Below, piece by piece: positions 1-5,096 of a DNA stretch of 6,233 nt. Location: NCBI GenBank assembly GCA_013152575.1, contig JAADGB010000032.1, positions 1 through 6,233 on the forward strand, written 5' to 3'. Source of the stretch: Thermoproteota archaeon. Lineage in GTDB: Archaea; Thermoproteota; Thermoprotei_A; Sulfolobales; Acidilobaceae. The first letter of the stretch is position 1; each line of letters begins with the position of its first letter. A program made the position numbers and the translations under genes. The notes beneath the pieces are model-generated. The model was not told the origin of the DNA, made no database searches, and worked only from the letters and a program-made list of their open reading frames with translations.

Positions 1-237
1 ATTGAACCTCCTAAGCTCTCGTATGACAGGGAATAGCTCGTTGACGGTCCTTACAAGGTAGAGGACCCTTTCTGCATCGGCTAGCTTTAACCCGTAGATT
101 ATGCTCGATGTTTTACCGAAGCCTGTTGGTGCACGTATGGAGAGAATTGATTCCGTCTCTACAGTTTCCTTGACTAATAGTGCTAGCTCTTTCTGTCCCT
201 TTCGGAACTCGTTGTAGGGGAATACTGGTTCGGCCAA
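1..237 (-). CDS. XPD/Rad3-like DNA helicase, N-terminal fragment (runs off left edge)
   Basis: Only the first 79 codons are in the window. Seen: a Q-motif-like stretch FRKGQKEL (residues 11-18), a Walker A P-loop APTGFGKT (36-43) for ATP binding, and VLYLVRTVNE (58-67), which matches motif Ia of the XPD/Rad3 superfamily 2 helicases (R-T-x-N-E). XPD-family proteins are ATP-driven 5'-3' DNA helicases with an iron-sulfur domain just after this point; that domain lies outside the window, so it cannot be confirmed. The start is TTG at 237-235: a TAG stop lies five codons upstream in frame, and a strong Shine-Dalgarno run (rc of 241-250) sits directly before it. The gene lies downstream of yjbQ on the same strand, about 100 bp away, so it may be co-transcribed or use its own leader. 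Family assignment is fairly secure. Which XPD paralogue it is, and whether it acts in repair, is inference, since archaea often carry more than one. Confidence 0.82.
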   Translation of the reverse strand, partial: MAEPVFPYNEFRKGQKELALLVKETVETESILSIRAPTGFGKTSSIIYGLKLADAERVLYLVRTVNELFPVIRELRRFN

Positions 238-338
238 AGGTCTCCTCCTCTACGGGCTTGGGGGGTCTTACAGCCGCCACATCCTCATCGCGGCATGAGG
301 CGCTCGGAGTTCGAGGTGGTTCTCATCCCTTTCCCCAA
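238..338 (-). promoter_or_regulatory. Structured leader between yjbQ and the helicase gene
   Basis: This roughly 100-base spacer is GC-rich and unusually self-complementary. On the minus strand it can form an enclosing helix TTGGGG/CCCCAA (333-338 with 258-263), a small hairpin CTCG/CGAG (303-306 with 312-315) and a hairpin CCTCAT/ATGAGG (295-300 with 283-288). The loop of the last hairpin, GCCGC (290-294), is also complementary to GCGGC (273-277), an H-type pseudoknot layout. The CCTC at 297-300 could instead pair with the GAGG of the helicase ribosome binding site (241-250). A 13-codon ORF (326-285) lies inside. No clear TATA box was seen. It could be a regulatory 5' leader, a processed RNA, or chance pairing in GC-rich DNA. 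All pairings are read by eye, without energies or conservation. Confidence 0.35.
241..250 (-). promoter_or_regulatory. Strong Shine-Dalgarno site for the helicase TTG start
   Basis: The minus strand reads GAGGAGGAGA, which is complementary to the archaeal 16S 3' end. It ends three bases before TTG (237-235). Together with the in-frame TAG just upstream, it decides the start in favour of TTG. Confidence 0.75.
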
Positions 339-773
339 CTAGTCAACTCCTAGGACTGTTACTATTATTTTCCTAGTCCTCGGTCCATCCATCTCTACCA
401 GCAGTATTCTCTGCCAGGTTCCCAGCATGAGCCTTCCCCCTTCTACTGGTACTGATACGCTGTGACCATAGGTACTCTGTCCAAGGTGTGCGTGGGCATT
501 GTTATCTATCCTATTATGCATCCAGCTGTAACCGGGCTTGGTGAGTTCTCTGATATACGTGATTAGGTCTCTGATTAACCCTGGCTCCGCTTCATTTATG
601 GTTATGGCTGCTGTAGTGTGTGGAATATAGGCGTGGAGCATGCCTTTCGAAATACCCGATGTCACAACGATACGCTCTATTTGCCCTGTGACGTCTACAA
701 CGTCGAATCTCTCCCTTGTCGAAACACTGATTGTTTCCCTATACAATCTACACGTCATGTTCATGACACCCAT
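339..773 (-). CDS. yjbQ: YjbQ/UPF0047 family protein (annotated family-wide as secondary thiamine-phosphate synthase)
   Basis: This 144-residue protein is full length for the small UPF0047/YjbQ family. Seen: PHTTAAITINE (51-61), the histidine- and asparagine-rich HNRIDNNAHAHLGQS (86-100), and GTWQRILLVEMDGPRTR (118-134). These are the three conserved blocks of the family; their histidines (52, 86, 94, 96) line a probable metal site. Established: E. coli YjbQ has weak thiamine-phosphate synthase activity and can replace ThiE, but the physiological role across the family is unsettled. Start: ATG at 773 is preferred because a TATA-like element lies about 25 bp upstream and no Shine-Dalgarno site is visible, which fits a leaderless transcript. 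In-frame ATGs at 764 and 758 are alternatives. It diverges from arfC and has the helicase gene downstream on the same strand. Family assignment is very secure; the reaction is not. Confidence 0.93.
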   Translation of the reverse strand: MGVMNMTCRLYRETISVSTRERFDVVDVTGQIERIVVTSGISKGMLHAYIPHTTAAITINEAEPGLIRDLITYIRELTKPGYSWMHNRIDNNAHAHLGQSTYGHSVSVPVEGGRLMLGTWQRILLVEMDGPRTRKIIVTVLGVD

Positions 774-793
774 GCTATAATTATTATCGATGG

Positions 794-803
794 TTCATAT
801 AGT
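794..803. promoter_or_regulatory. TATA-like element shared by yjbQ (minus) and arfC (plus)
   Basis: In the 48-bp divergent spacer the near-symmetric element TTCATATAG (plus) / CTATATGAA (minus) is centred near 798. That is about 25 bp from the yjbQ ATG (773) and about 24 bp from the arfC GTG (822), the usual archaeal TATA-to-start-site distance. Neither gene has a good Shine-Dalgarno site, so both may be leaderless. A second AT-rich run at 775-787 is an alternative box for arfC and would give a 5' UTR of about 15 bases. Inferred from spacing only. Confidence 0.5.
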
Positions 804-821
804 GTTGCAAGGGTATCTAGG

Positions 822-1484
822 GTGAGACCGTACACAAGGATCTTCTCAACAATGACCATAGATGGTAGGATAGCTTCGAGGACAGGATATAGTAGGTTAT
901 CATGTGATGAGGACTTCGACTTACAACACGAGCTAAGAGCGTGGAGTGATATCGTGATTGTAGGCAGCAATACGGTACTGGTTGATGACCCCAAGCTAAC
1001 TGTTAGGAGAGTGCCCGGCAAGTCTCCGCTCCGGGGGGTAGTAGATTCGCGTCTAAGGGTCCCTCCTTCGGCTAGACTCTTCTCGATGCCCGGCGGGGTG
1101 CTTATTACAACCGAAGATCATGACGATGCTAGGCTCGAACCCTATATTAAAGCAGGTGTGACTGTGCTTCGAGCTGGTAAGGGAGTAGTAGACCTCGTCA
1201 AGGCATGGAAATTATTGTATGAGGAACTGGGTGTTTCAAAAGTTATGGTTGAGGGTGGTGGCCGCCTAAACTATGCTCTGCTTGATAAGGGGCTTGTTGA
1301 TGAGGTATGGGTGACTGTATCACCATACGTGTTCGGTGCAGGAGTGTCGGTGTTTGATGGTGAGGGGTTTGATGGACTAGAGCGTAAGGCTTCATTTAGA
1401 TTAAAGGATTTAAAAGTTTTATGTGGTGGCTGGGTGAACCTACGCTACGAGGTTTTAACCCCCCGCCTACCATTAGATATTTAA
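822..1484 (+). CDS. arfC: 2,5-diamino-6-ribosylamino-4(3H)-pyrimidinone 5'-phosphate reductase (archaeal riboflavin pathway)
   Basis: This RibD C-terminal/dihydrofolate-reductase-fold enzyme reduces the ribosyl side chain of the diaminopyrimidine intermediate to the ribityl form with NAD(P)H, an early step of archaeal riboflavin (FMN/FAD) synthesis. Seen: RPYTRIFSTMTIDGRIAS (2-19, the family's N-terminal strand and S/T-x-D-G-R/K-I-A motif), HELRAWSDIVIVGSNTVLVD (36-55) followed by DPKLTVR, PLRGVVDSRLRVPPSARLF (69-87), VMVEGGGRLNYALLDKGLVD (141-160), and SPYVFGAG (167-174). No deaminase domain precedes it, so it is the stand-alone archaeal/fungal (Rib7-like) type; 220 residues matches that size. 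Start: GTG at 822 places RPY where the family begins. The frame stays open back to 618, but that part is antisense to yjbQ and has no family match. No clear Shine-Dalgarno site, so the mRNA is probably leaderless. The stop is one base from the convergent radical SAM gene's stop. Confidence 0.9.
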   Translation: MRPYTRIFSTMTIDGRIASRTGYSRLSCDEDFDLQHELRAWSDIVIVGSNTVLVDDPKLTVRRVPGKSPLRGVVDSRLRVPPSARLFSMPGGVLITTEDHDDARLEPYIKAGVTVLRAGKGVVDLVKAWKLLYEELGVSKVMVEGGGRLNYALLDKGLVDEVWVTVSPYVFGAGVSVFDGEGFDGLERKASFRLKDLKVLCGGWVNLRYEVLTPRLPLDI

Positions 1485-1485
1485 T

Positions 1486-3273
1486 TTAAAAGATTATGCC
1501 TTTATAGGCCTCCTTGTATATTGGATGGTTCTTCATCAGTTTGATGTACTTGCTTCTATCATACTTCTCTCCTGGGTTGAAGGTCTTCACGTCGAGCTCC
1601 TTCTTGTAGGCCTCTAGATCAGTCGAGTATTGCTTCAATACGTAGTCTCTGTAGATGCTTTCAAGCACGTTGTAGGCACAGAATGGTATGATCCTACCGT
1701 CTGGCGCGGTGTAGTGGATGTTACACCTCCTTACCCTCGTTACATCATAGTTGTATAGGTCCATGAAGGGCATCATGCCGCGGAACATCATGTGGTAGTG
1801 AAGCTGTCCTAGAGCATCATAGTTCCTCTTGATGAACACGTTCCACAGTAGCTTTGTGAAGCTCAGGCCCTCTGGCATCTTCTTACTATCAACGAACCTC
1901 CTCAGGTCTATAGCGCTCTTCAGCATCAACATTCTCCTGCTCTTGCCAGCCATCAGGTATAGCCTCTTTTCTTCTAGCCACTCGACGAATGCATCGACGT
2001 CGAAGAACTCGCTTATCGGCACTATCCTCTTTGGTACTCCATCCGCACCTCTCTCAACGAAGATGTAGGTGCCTGCTCCGCACATTGGATGGTTCGACAT
2101 ACAGAACTGTGGTATCTCTGTCCATGCCTCAATGAATTTCGCGAATTTTGCAGCTACTGGTATCGGATACCATGCCTCAGGCGGGATCTGGTAGTCTGTC
2201 TGTTCTGCTATCTTGTTGATGGCATCTGCGATCGTTATCCTCATCCTCTCTCTTTCCTTCTTCTTTAATTGTCCGCTCAGGCTGACGGGCTGGAAGTTTA
2301 CACTCCTGACGATATCGATGTGTTTGGCACCGAACTTGATTATGTCTCCTAGCTCGTGGTCATTCATTCCCTTGATAACTGTAGGTACAAGGACTACGCT
2401 AGTCATACCAGCCTTCCTGAATACTTCGAAGGTGAAGGGTACTTCCCAGTGGTTCTTCCAGTTGACCTTAGGAGTTACTCCGTCGAAGCTCATGTAGACG
2501 GTATTAACGCCCGCCTCTCTAAGCATCTTCGTGTACTTTATAGCGTATTCCTGGTCGTCGAAGTATGTTTTAGCGAACCATATTCCATTAGTGTTCAACT
2601 GGATGTGCCTTACTCCCTCTTCTTTTAACATGCGTACAATATCTACTAGGTCTGACCTCATCATGGGCTCTCCGCCGGTGATCTGTATTGCTAGTGTGAC
2701 ATTCTGCTTCTTCAACTGCCTTATCTGGAACCTGAGCTGTTCAAGCGTTGGCTCGTATACGTATCCCGCCTTTTCAGCATAGAAGAAGCAGTAGAAGCAC
2801 GAGAGGTCACACCTGTTTGTCACGACCAGGTTCGCTAGGGCAGTATGGTTTTCATGCATTGCACAGAGGCCACAGTTGTAGGGGCATGGAGCGTTGAGGC
2901 CTACGTAGGCTTTCACATCGCCTACTCCCTTACCCGTCTCCTCGTATTTCATCATTCTGTAGTAGAGTTTGGCGTCGCCATAGTAGAGTTCTTCGAACTC
3001 GCCATGCTCTGGACAGACCTTTCTGATGTAGATTCTACCGTCACGCTCTACAATTCTACCCGGAAGAAGCCTCATACAATAGGGGCATAGGGTTGAGGTC
3101 ACCCTAACATGTTTTTCTCCAGGCTTTAGCTCGGGAAGCCGGCCCCCGATTGGTATCCTTTTGCCGGCTATCTCGACATAGGTCGATCCGTTAATTTTTA
3201 GCAGTCTTCCGGGGGGTGGAAGCGTTTTTGTTTCAATGATTTTTCTTGGTAATGTTGAAGGCTTAATCGCCAT
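1486..3273 (-). CDS. tes: Tes-like radical SAM tetraether lipid synthase (GDGT/macrocyclic archaeol synthase family)
   Basis: This 595-residue radical SAM enzyme resembles M. jannaschii MJ0619 and M. acetivorans Tes, which join the ends of two archaeol phytanyl chains to form membrane-spanning tetraethers. Seen in order: CPYC (63-66) with CPEHGEFEELYY (87-98), a rubredoxin-like iron site; CPYNCGLC (130-137), an extra iron-sulfur motif; NRCDLSCFYCFFYAEKAG (153-170), containing the CxxxCxxC that binds the SAM-cleaving [4Fe-4S] cluster; ITGGEP (198-203); CMSNHPMCGAGTY (391-403); and C-terminal cysteines 517 and 532. This multi-cluster pattern marks the family. About 60 residues precede the first cysteine pair, which seems long compared with methanogen members as I recall them. 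ATG 3273 has a Shine-Dalgarno site (3280-3287) and a TATA box (3311-3320). MJ0619 was earlier proposed to methylate a pterin for methanopterin, so a paralogue with another substrate is possible. No lipid genes are adjacent. Confidence 0.85.
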   Translation of the reverse strand: MAIKPSTLPRKIIETKTLPPPGRLLKINGSTYVEIAGKRIPIGGRLPELKPGEKHVRVTSTLCPYCMRLLPGRIVERDGRIYIRKVCPEHGEFEELYYGDAKLYYRMMKYEETGKGVGDVKAYVGLNAPCPYNCGLCAMHENHTALANLVVTNRCDLSCFYCFFYAEKAGYVYEPTLEQLRFQIRQLKKQNVTLAIQITGGEPMMRSDLVDIVRMLKEEGVRHIQLNTNGIWFAKTYFDDQEYAIKYTKMLREAGVNTVYMSFDGVTPKVNWKNHWEVPFTFEVFRKAGMTSVVLVPTVIKGMNDHELGDIIKFGAKHIDIVRSVNFQPVSLSGQLKKKERERMRITIADAINKIAEQTDYQIPPEAWYPIPVAAKFAKFIEAWTEIPQFCMSNHPMCGAGTYIFVERGADGVPKRIVPISEFFDVDAFVEWLEEKRLYLMAGKSRRMLMLKSAIDLRRFVDSKKMPEGLSFTKLLWNVFIKRNYDALGQLHYHMMFRGMMPFMDLYNYDVTRVRRCNIHYTAPDGRIIPFCAYNVLESIYRDYVLKQYSTDLEAYKKELDVKTFNPGEKYDRSKYIKLMKNHPIYKEAYKGIIF

Positions 3274-3279
3274 TTTGTT

Positions 3280-3287
3280 ACCCCCTC
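3280..3287 (-). promoter_or_regulatory. Shine-Dalgarno site of the tes-like gene
   Basis: The minus strand reads GAGGGGGT, six bases before ATG 3273-3271. It supports that start and, with the TATA box at 3311-3320, predicts a short leader of about 16 bases. Confidence 0.6.
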
Positions 3288-3310
3288 TCGGTTAAACAAT
3301 ATCCTTGGAC

Positions 3311-3320
3311 CATATATAAC
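3311..3320 (-). promoter_or_regulatory. TATA box (box A) of the tes-like gene
   Basis: GTTATATATG on the minus strand is a near-ideal archaeal box A. About 25 bp downstream predicts transcription from around 3289, ahead of the Shine-Dalgarno site and ATG. The repeat cluster at 3323-3380 begins three bases upstream of it. Confidence 0.65.
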
Positions 3321-3322
3321 CC

Positions 3323-3380
3323 TTGACACGTGTTTGATGTTGAGAACGTGTTTGGGAATATAGTATTGGCACACGTCAAT
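3323..3380. repeat. CGTG-centred repeat cluster in the tes/thioredoxin divergent spacer
   Basis: Two related plus-strand units, TTGACACGTGTTTG (3323-3336) and TTGAGAACGTGTTTG (3340-3354), share the exact 9-mer ACGTGTTTG (3328-3336 and 3346-3354), offset by 18 bp. A third, inverted unit at 3369-3380 reads ATTGACGTGTGC on the minus strand. The first unit contains the 8-bp palindrome ACACGTGT (3326-3333). They lie directly upstream of the tes-like TATA box and upstream of the thioredoxin start. The repeats are seen; an operator role is inference. Confidence 0.5.
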
Positions 3381-3387
3381 GTTATTC

Positions 3388-3395
3388 AGATTTAA
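3388..3395 (+). promoter_or_regulatory. Weak TATA-like box for the thioredoxin gene
   Basis: An AT-rich stretch reading GATTTAA (3389-3395) is centred about 30 bp before GTG 3422, compatible with a start site a few bases upstream of the gene. It is a weak match to box A. Positional evidence only. Confidence 0.3.
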
Positions 3396-3421
3396 CCTGG
3401 CATGCCTAGTTTGGTTGATGG

Positions 3422-3853
3422 GTGGAATGGTTGAGTGACGTCAAAGAGTTAGCGAGAAAGCTCGCGGAGGAGCTTACTAAAAGGGCAGAGTTTGTAGAAA
3501 AACTGGCCAGGGACCCCGTACCTGAGATTACTAGAAAAGACTTCGATACTATCACGAAGGAGAACAAGGTCGTAGTGCTGTATTTCACAGCTGACTGGTG
3601 CGGACCCTGTATATCATTCCTAGAGACGTTTAGGGATGTTGCACTAACACTGGCTAGGCCAGGAGTAGTTTTTGCACGCGTTGATGTTGATAGGTCATAT
3701 TCACTCGCAGATAGATTCAGTATACAGCACATACCCACCATTGCAATATTCAGGGATGGTAAGCTGGTAGAGACGATCTTAGGGCAGACGTCGCGGGACG
3801 AGCTCATCAAGATAATAAAGTCGCATATGAAGGCAGAGGGCATCGCCGTATAA
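3422..3853 (+). CDS. Thioredoxin with N-terminal helical extension
   Basis: This 143-residue cytoplasmic thiol-disulfide oxidoreductase has the classical active site YFTADWCGPC (54-63) with redox cysteines 60 and 63, its only two cysteines, and the cis-proline segment HIPTIAIFRDG (103-113) that packs against it. The thioredoxin fold spans about residues 38-137. Residues 1-35 form a charged, probably helical extension rich in Lys, Glu, Ala and Leu, not present in the roughly 105-residue E. coli TrxA. No signal peptide or membrane segment is seen. Start: an in-frame TGA at 3416-3418 leaves GTG 3422 as the first possible start; TTG 3431 is an alternative. The antiporter gene follows 31 bp downstream with its own ribosome binding site, so the two are probably one operon. 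The partner reductase and substrates are unknown. Confidence 0.93.
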   Translation: MEWLSDVKELARKLAEELTKRAEFVEKLARDPVPEITRKDFDTITKENKVVVLYFTADWCGPCISFLETFRDVALTLARPGVVFARVDVDRSYSLADRFSIQHIPTIAIFRDGKLVETILGQTSRDELIKIIKSHMKAEGIAV

Positions 3854-3867
3854 CACAACGTGAGCCT

Positions 3868-3874
3868 GGGAGGG
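3868..3874 (+). promoter_or_regulatory. Shine-Dalgarno site before the antiporter gene
   Basis: GGGAGGG precedes two candidate starts: TTG 3885 (10 bases downstream, the antiporter frame) and ATG 3878 (3 bases downstream, a different frame that stops at 3982). The antiporter frame has an in-frame TGA at 3861-3863 and no other upstream start, so TTG 3885 is the first option for that gene. Confidence 0.55.
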
Positions 3875-3884
3875 CGTATGTATC

Positions 3885-5096
3885 TTGAACCTCTCGAGAA
3901 GAATAGTCTTGCTCGCCCTACTCATAATGCTTGCCCTCCTGGGCCTAGAGGGCTTCAGCCTGGTCTCCACTTCTCACTTTGAGAGGGGAGAGGAGGAATT
4001 CGTAGTTGTTGGCTTGATAGCATACTTAATCATAATATCAGGCCCCCTAGCCCACTACACAGGTCTACCCGTCGCAGCGATCGAGTTATCGATGGGCGTG
4101 CTCGCTTCATACTACCTGGTCCCGAGGACCAGGGCTCTAGACCTTCTAGCCGGGATCGGGGCCAACATGGTATTGTTTATGGCCGGGGCCGAGATCGACG
4201 TAGTTCTTCTCAGGAAGAGGTTGAGGAGTGCAGTTAGTCTAGGTGCGCTGTCGATTATCGGCCCAATTATTATAGCATTAGGCATATCACTCTACTATAC
4301 TCCCGACTTGCTGGTATTGACTCTCGCTGCTCTAGTAGCGACAAGCGCTGCACTAACTTATGCGATTCTACAAGCAAATGGACTGGTCAGAACGAGGACT
4401 GGCCAGACTGTTCTAGCAGCTGCAATGTTCACAGACATAATAGGTATAATATTATTGAACATCGCTACCAGCGGTGCAAACCCCCTCCTCCTACTCTATG
4501 GAGCGATAATAATCATCGCCATATTGATTCAACCATTACTATCCAGGATCGAAGGGTTACAGTTCGAGACCGAGATTAGGCTTGTGACGATGGCATTGAT
4601 AGTGCTGGGTGCGGCCACAGAGTTCCTTGGGATTCACTCTGTATTGACGAGCTTCATACTGGGAATCATAGTCTCAGAGACGCTTAGGGAGAGGAGGCTT
4701 TTGAGGGAGAAGCTGGAGGGAATGGCCTTTGGCTTCTTTGCTCCCTTCTTCTTCGTCACCAGCGGGTTGATGATAGACCCTTCGCTGCTTGTTGAAGAGT
4801 TAATCCTGGTGTTAGCGGTTGGTGTAGGGGTGTTTATGTTCAAGTTTATCCCATCCTACATGTACTTGAAGAGGAGGATTAAGTCTAGGAGAGCAGCCGC
4901 ACTGTATGCTTCCAGTCTATCACCTCTCCTAACGGTTACCCTCATTGCGGCCCAGATAGGACTTGATTCGGGGATATTCGATGCAACAATGTATGTTGTA
5001 ATAGCAGGCAGCGCGCTAGCAACCTCGATATTATCGAGTGCTGTATCACTAATAATGAGGGTGAGGTCACAATACCTCGACAGACACTTCTTCTAG
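3885..5096 (+). CDS. CPA2-family cation/proton antiporter (Na+/H+ or K+/H+ exchanger)
   Basis: This 403-residue integral membrane protein has about 12-13 hydrophobic segments, fitting the monovalent cation:proton antiporter-2 family (NapA/KefB/GerN-like). Seen: TGLPVAAIELSMGVL (59-73, matching the family's G-L-P-x-x-x-x-E-L-x-x-G motif), ANMVLFMAGAEIDVVLLRKR (93-112), the transport-core segment AAAMFTDIIGIILL (178-191) with Asp184, and FGFFAPFFFVTSGLMID (282-298). No C-terminal nucleotide-binding (TrkA-N) domain is present. An extra hydrophobic helix at about 6-26 precedes the usual first segment. The position before Asp184 is Thr, where electrogenic members have Asp and electroneutral ones Asn, so ion stoichiometry is unclear. 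The protein has no cysteine. TTG start with Shine-Dalgarno at 3868-3874. Its 3' end overlaps the nicotinate phosphoribosyltransferase gene antisense by 30 bases. The family is secure; the ion is not. Confidence 0.9.
   Translation: MNLSRRIVLLALLIMLALLGLEGFSLVSTSHFERGEEEFVVVGLIAYLIIISGPLAHYTGLPVAAIELSMGVLASYYLVPRTRALDLLAGIGANMVLFMAGAEIDVVLLRKRLRSAVSLGALSIIGPIIIALGISLYYTPDLLVLTLAALVATSAALTYAILQANGLVRTRTGQTVLAAAMFTDIIGIILLNIATSGANPLLLLYGAIIIIAILIQPLLSRIEGLQFETEIRLVTMALIVLGAATEFLGIHSVLTSFILGIIVSETLRERRLLREKLEGMAFGFFAPFFFVTSGLMIDPSLLVEELILVLAVGVGVFMFKFIPSYMYLKRRIKSRRAAALYASSLSPLLTVTLIAAQIGLDSGIFDATMYVVIAGSALATSILSSAVSLIMRVRSQYLDRHFF
5024..5038. repeat. 15-bp perfect palindrome inside the antiporter 3' end
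   Basis: CTCGATA-T-TATCGAG is a perfect 7-bp inverted repeat around one base. It lies in antiporter codons near residues 380-385 and starts 28 bases beyond the nicotinate phosphoribosyltransferase stop on the opposite strand. It might help end or stabilise that transcript, or bind a protein, but it has no T-tract and may simply reflect codon content. Confidence 0.4.

Noticed and set aside
261..335. tRNA-like look on the plus strand (GTTCGAG resembling a T-loop)
   Set aside because: No acceptor stem, D-arm or anticodon arm can be formed at proper spacing.
238..338. C/D-box guide RNA in the leader (GATGAGG runs)
   Set aside because: There is no proper RUGAUGA C box and no CUGA D box at the right distance.
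618..821. N-terminal extension of arfC by 68 codons from ATG 618
   Set aside because: It lies antisense to the well-conserved yjbQ gene, shows no family similarity, and GTG 822 puts the protein start exactly where the reductase family begins.
1400..1490. Terminator for the tes-like gene in the AT-rich arfC 3' end
   Set aside because: On the minus strand only runs of three to four T appear, too weak to claim a crenarchaeal T-tract terminator.
1829..3090. Several plus-strand open frames of 79-94 codons opposite the radical SAM gene
   Set aside because: They are antisense to conserved cysteine-motif regions and have low-complexity composition and no supporting start signals.
3406..3858. 150-codon minus-strand open frame opposite the thioredoxin gene
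   Set aside because: It is a Ser/Leu/Thr-rich reverse-frame shadow of a gene with clear thioredoxin motifs, with no recognisable motif or ribosome binding site.
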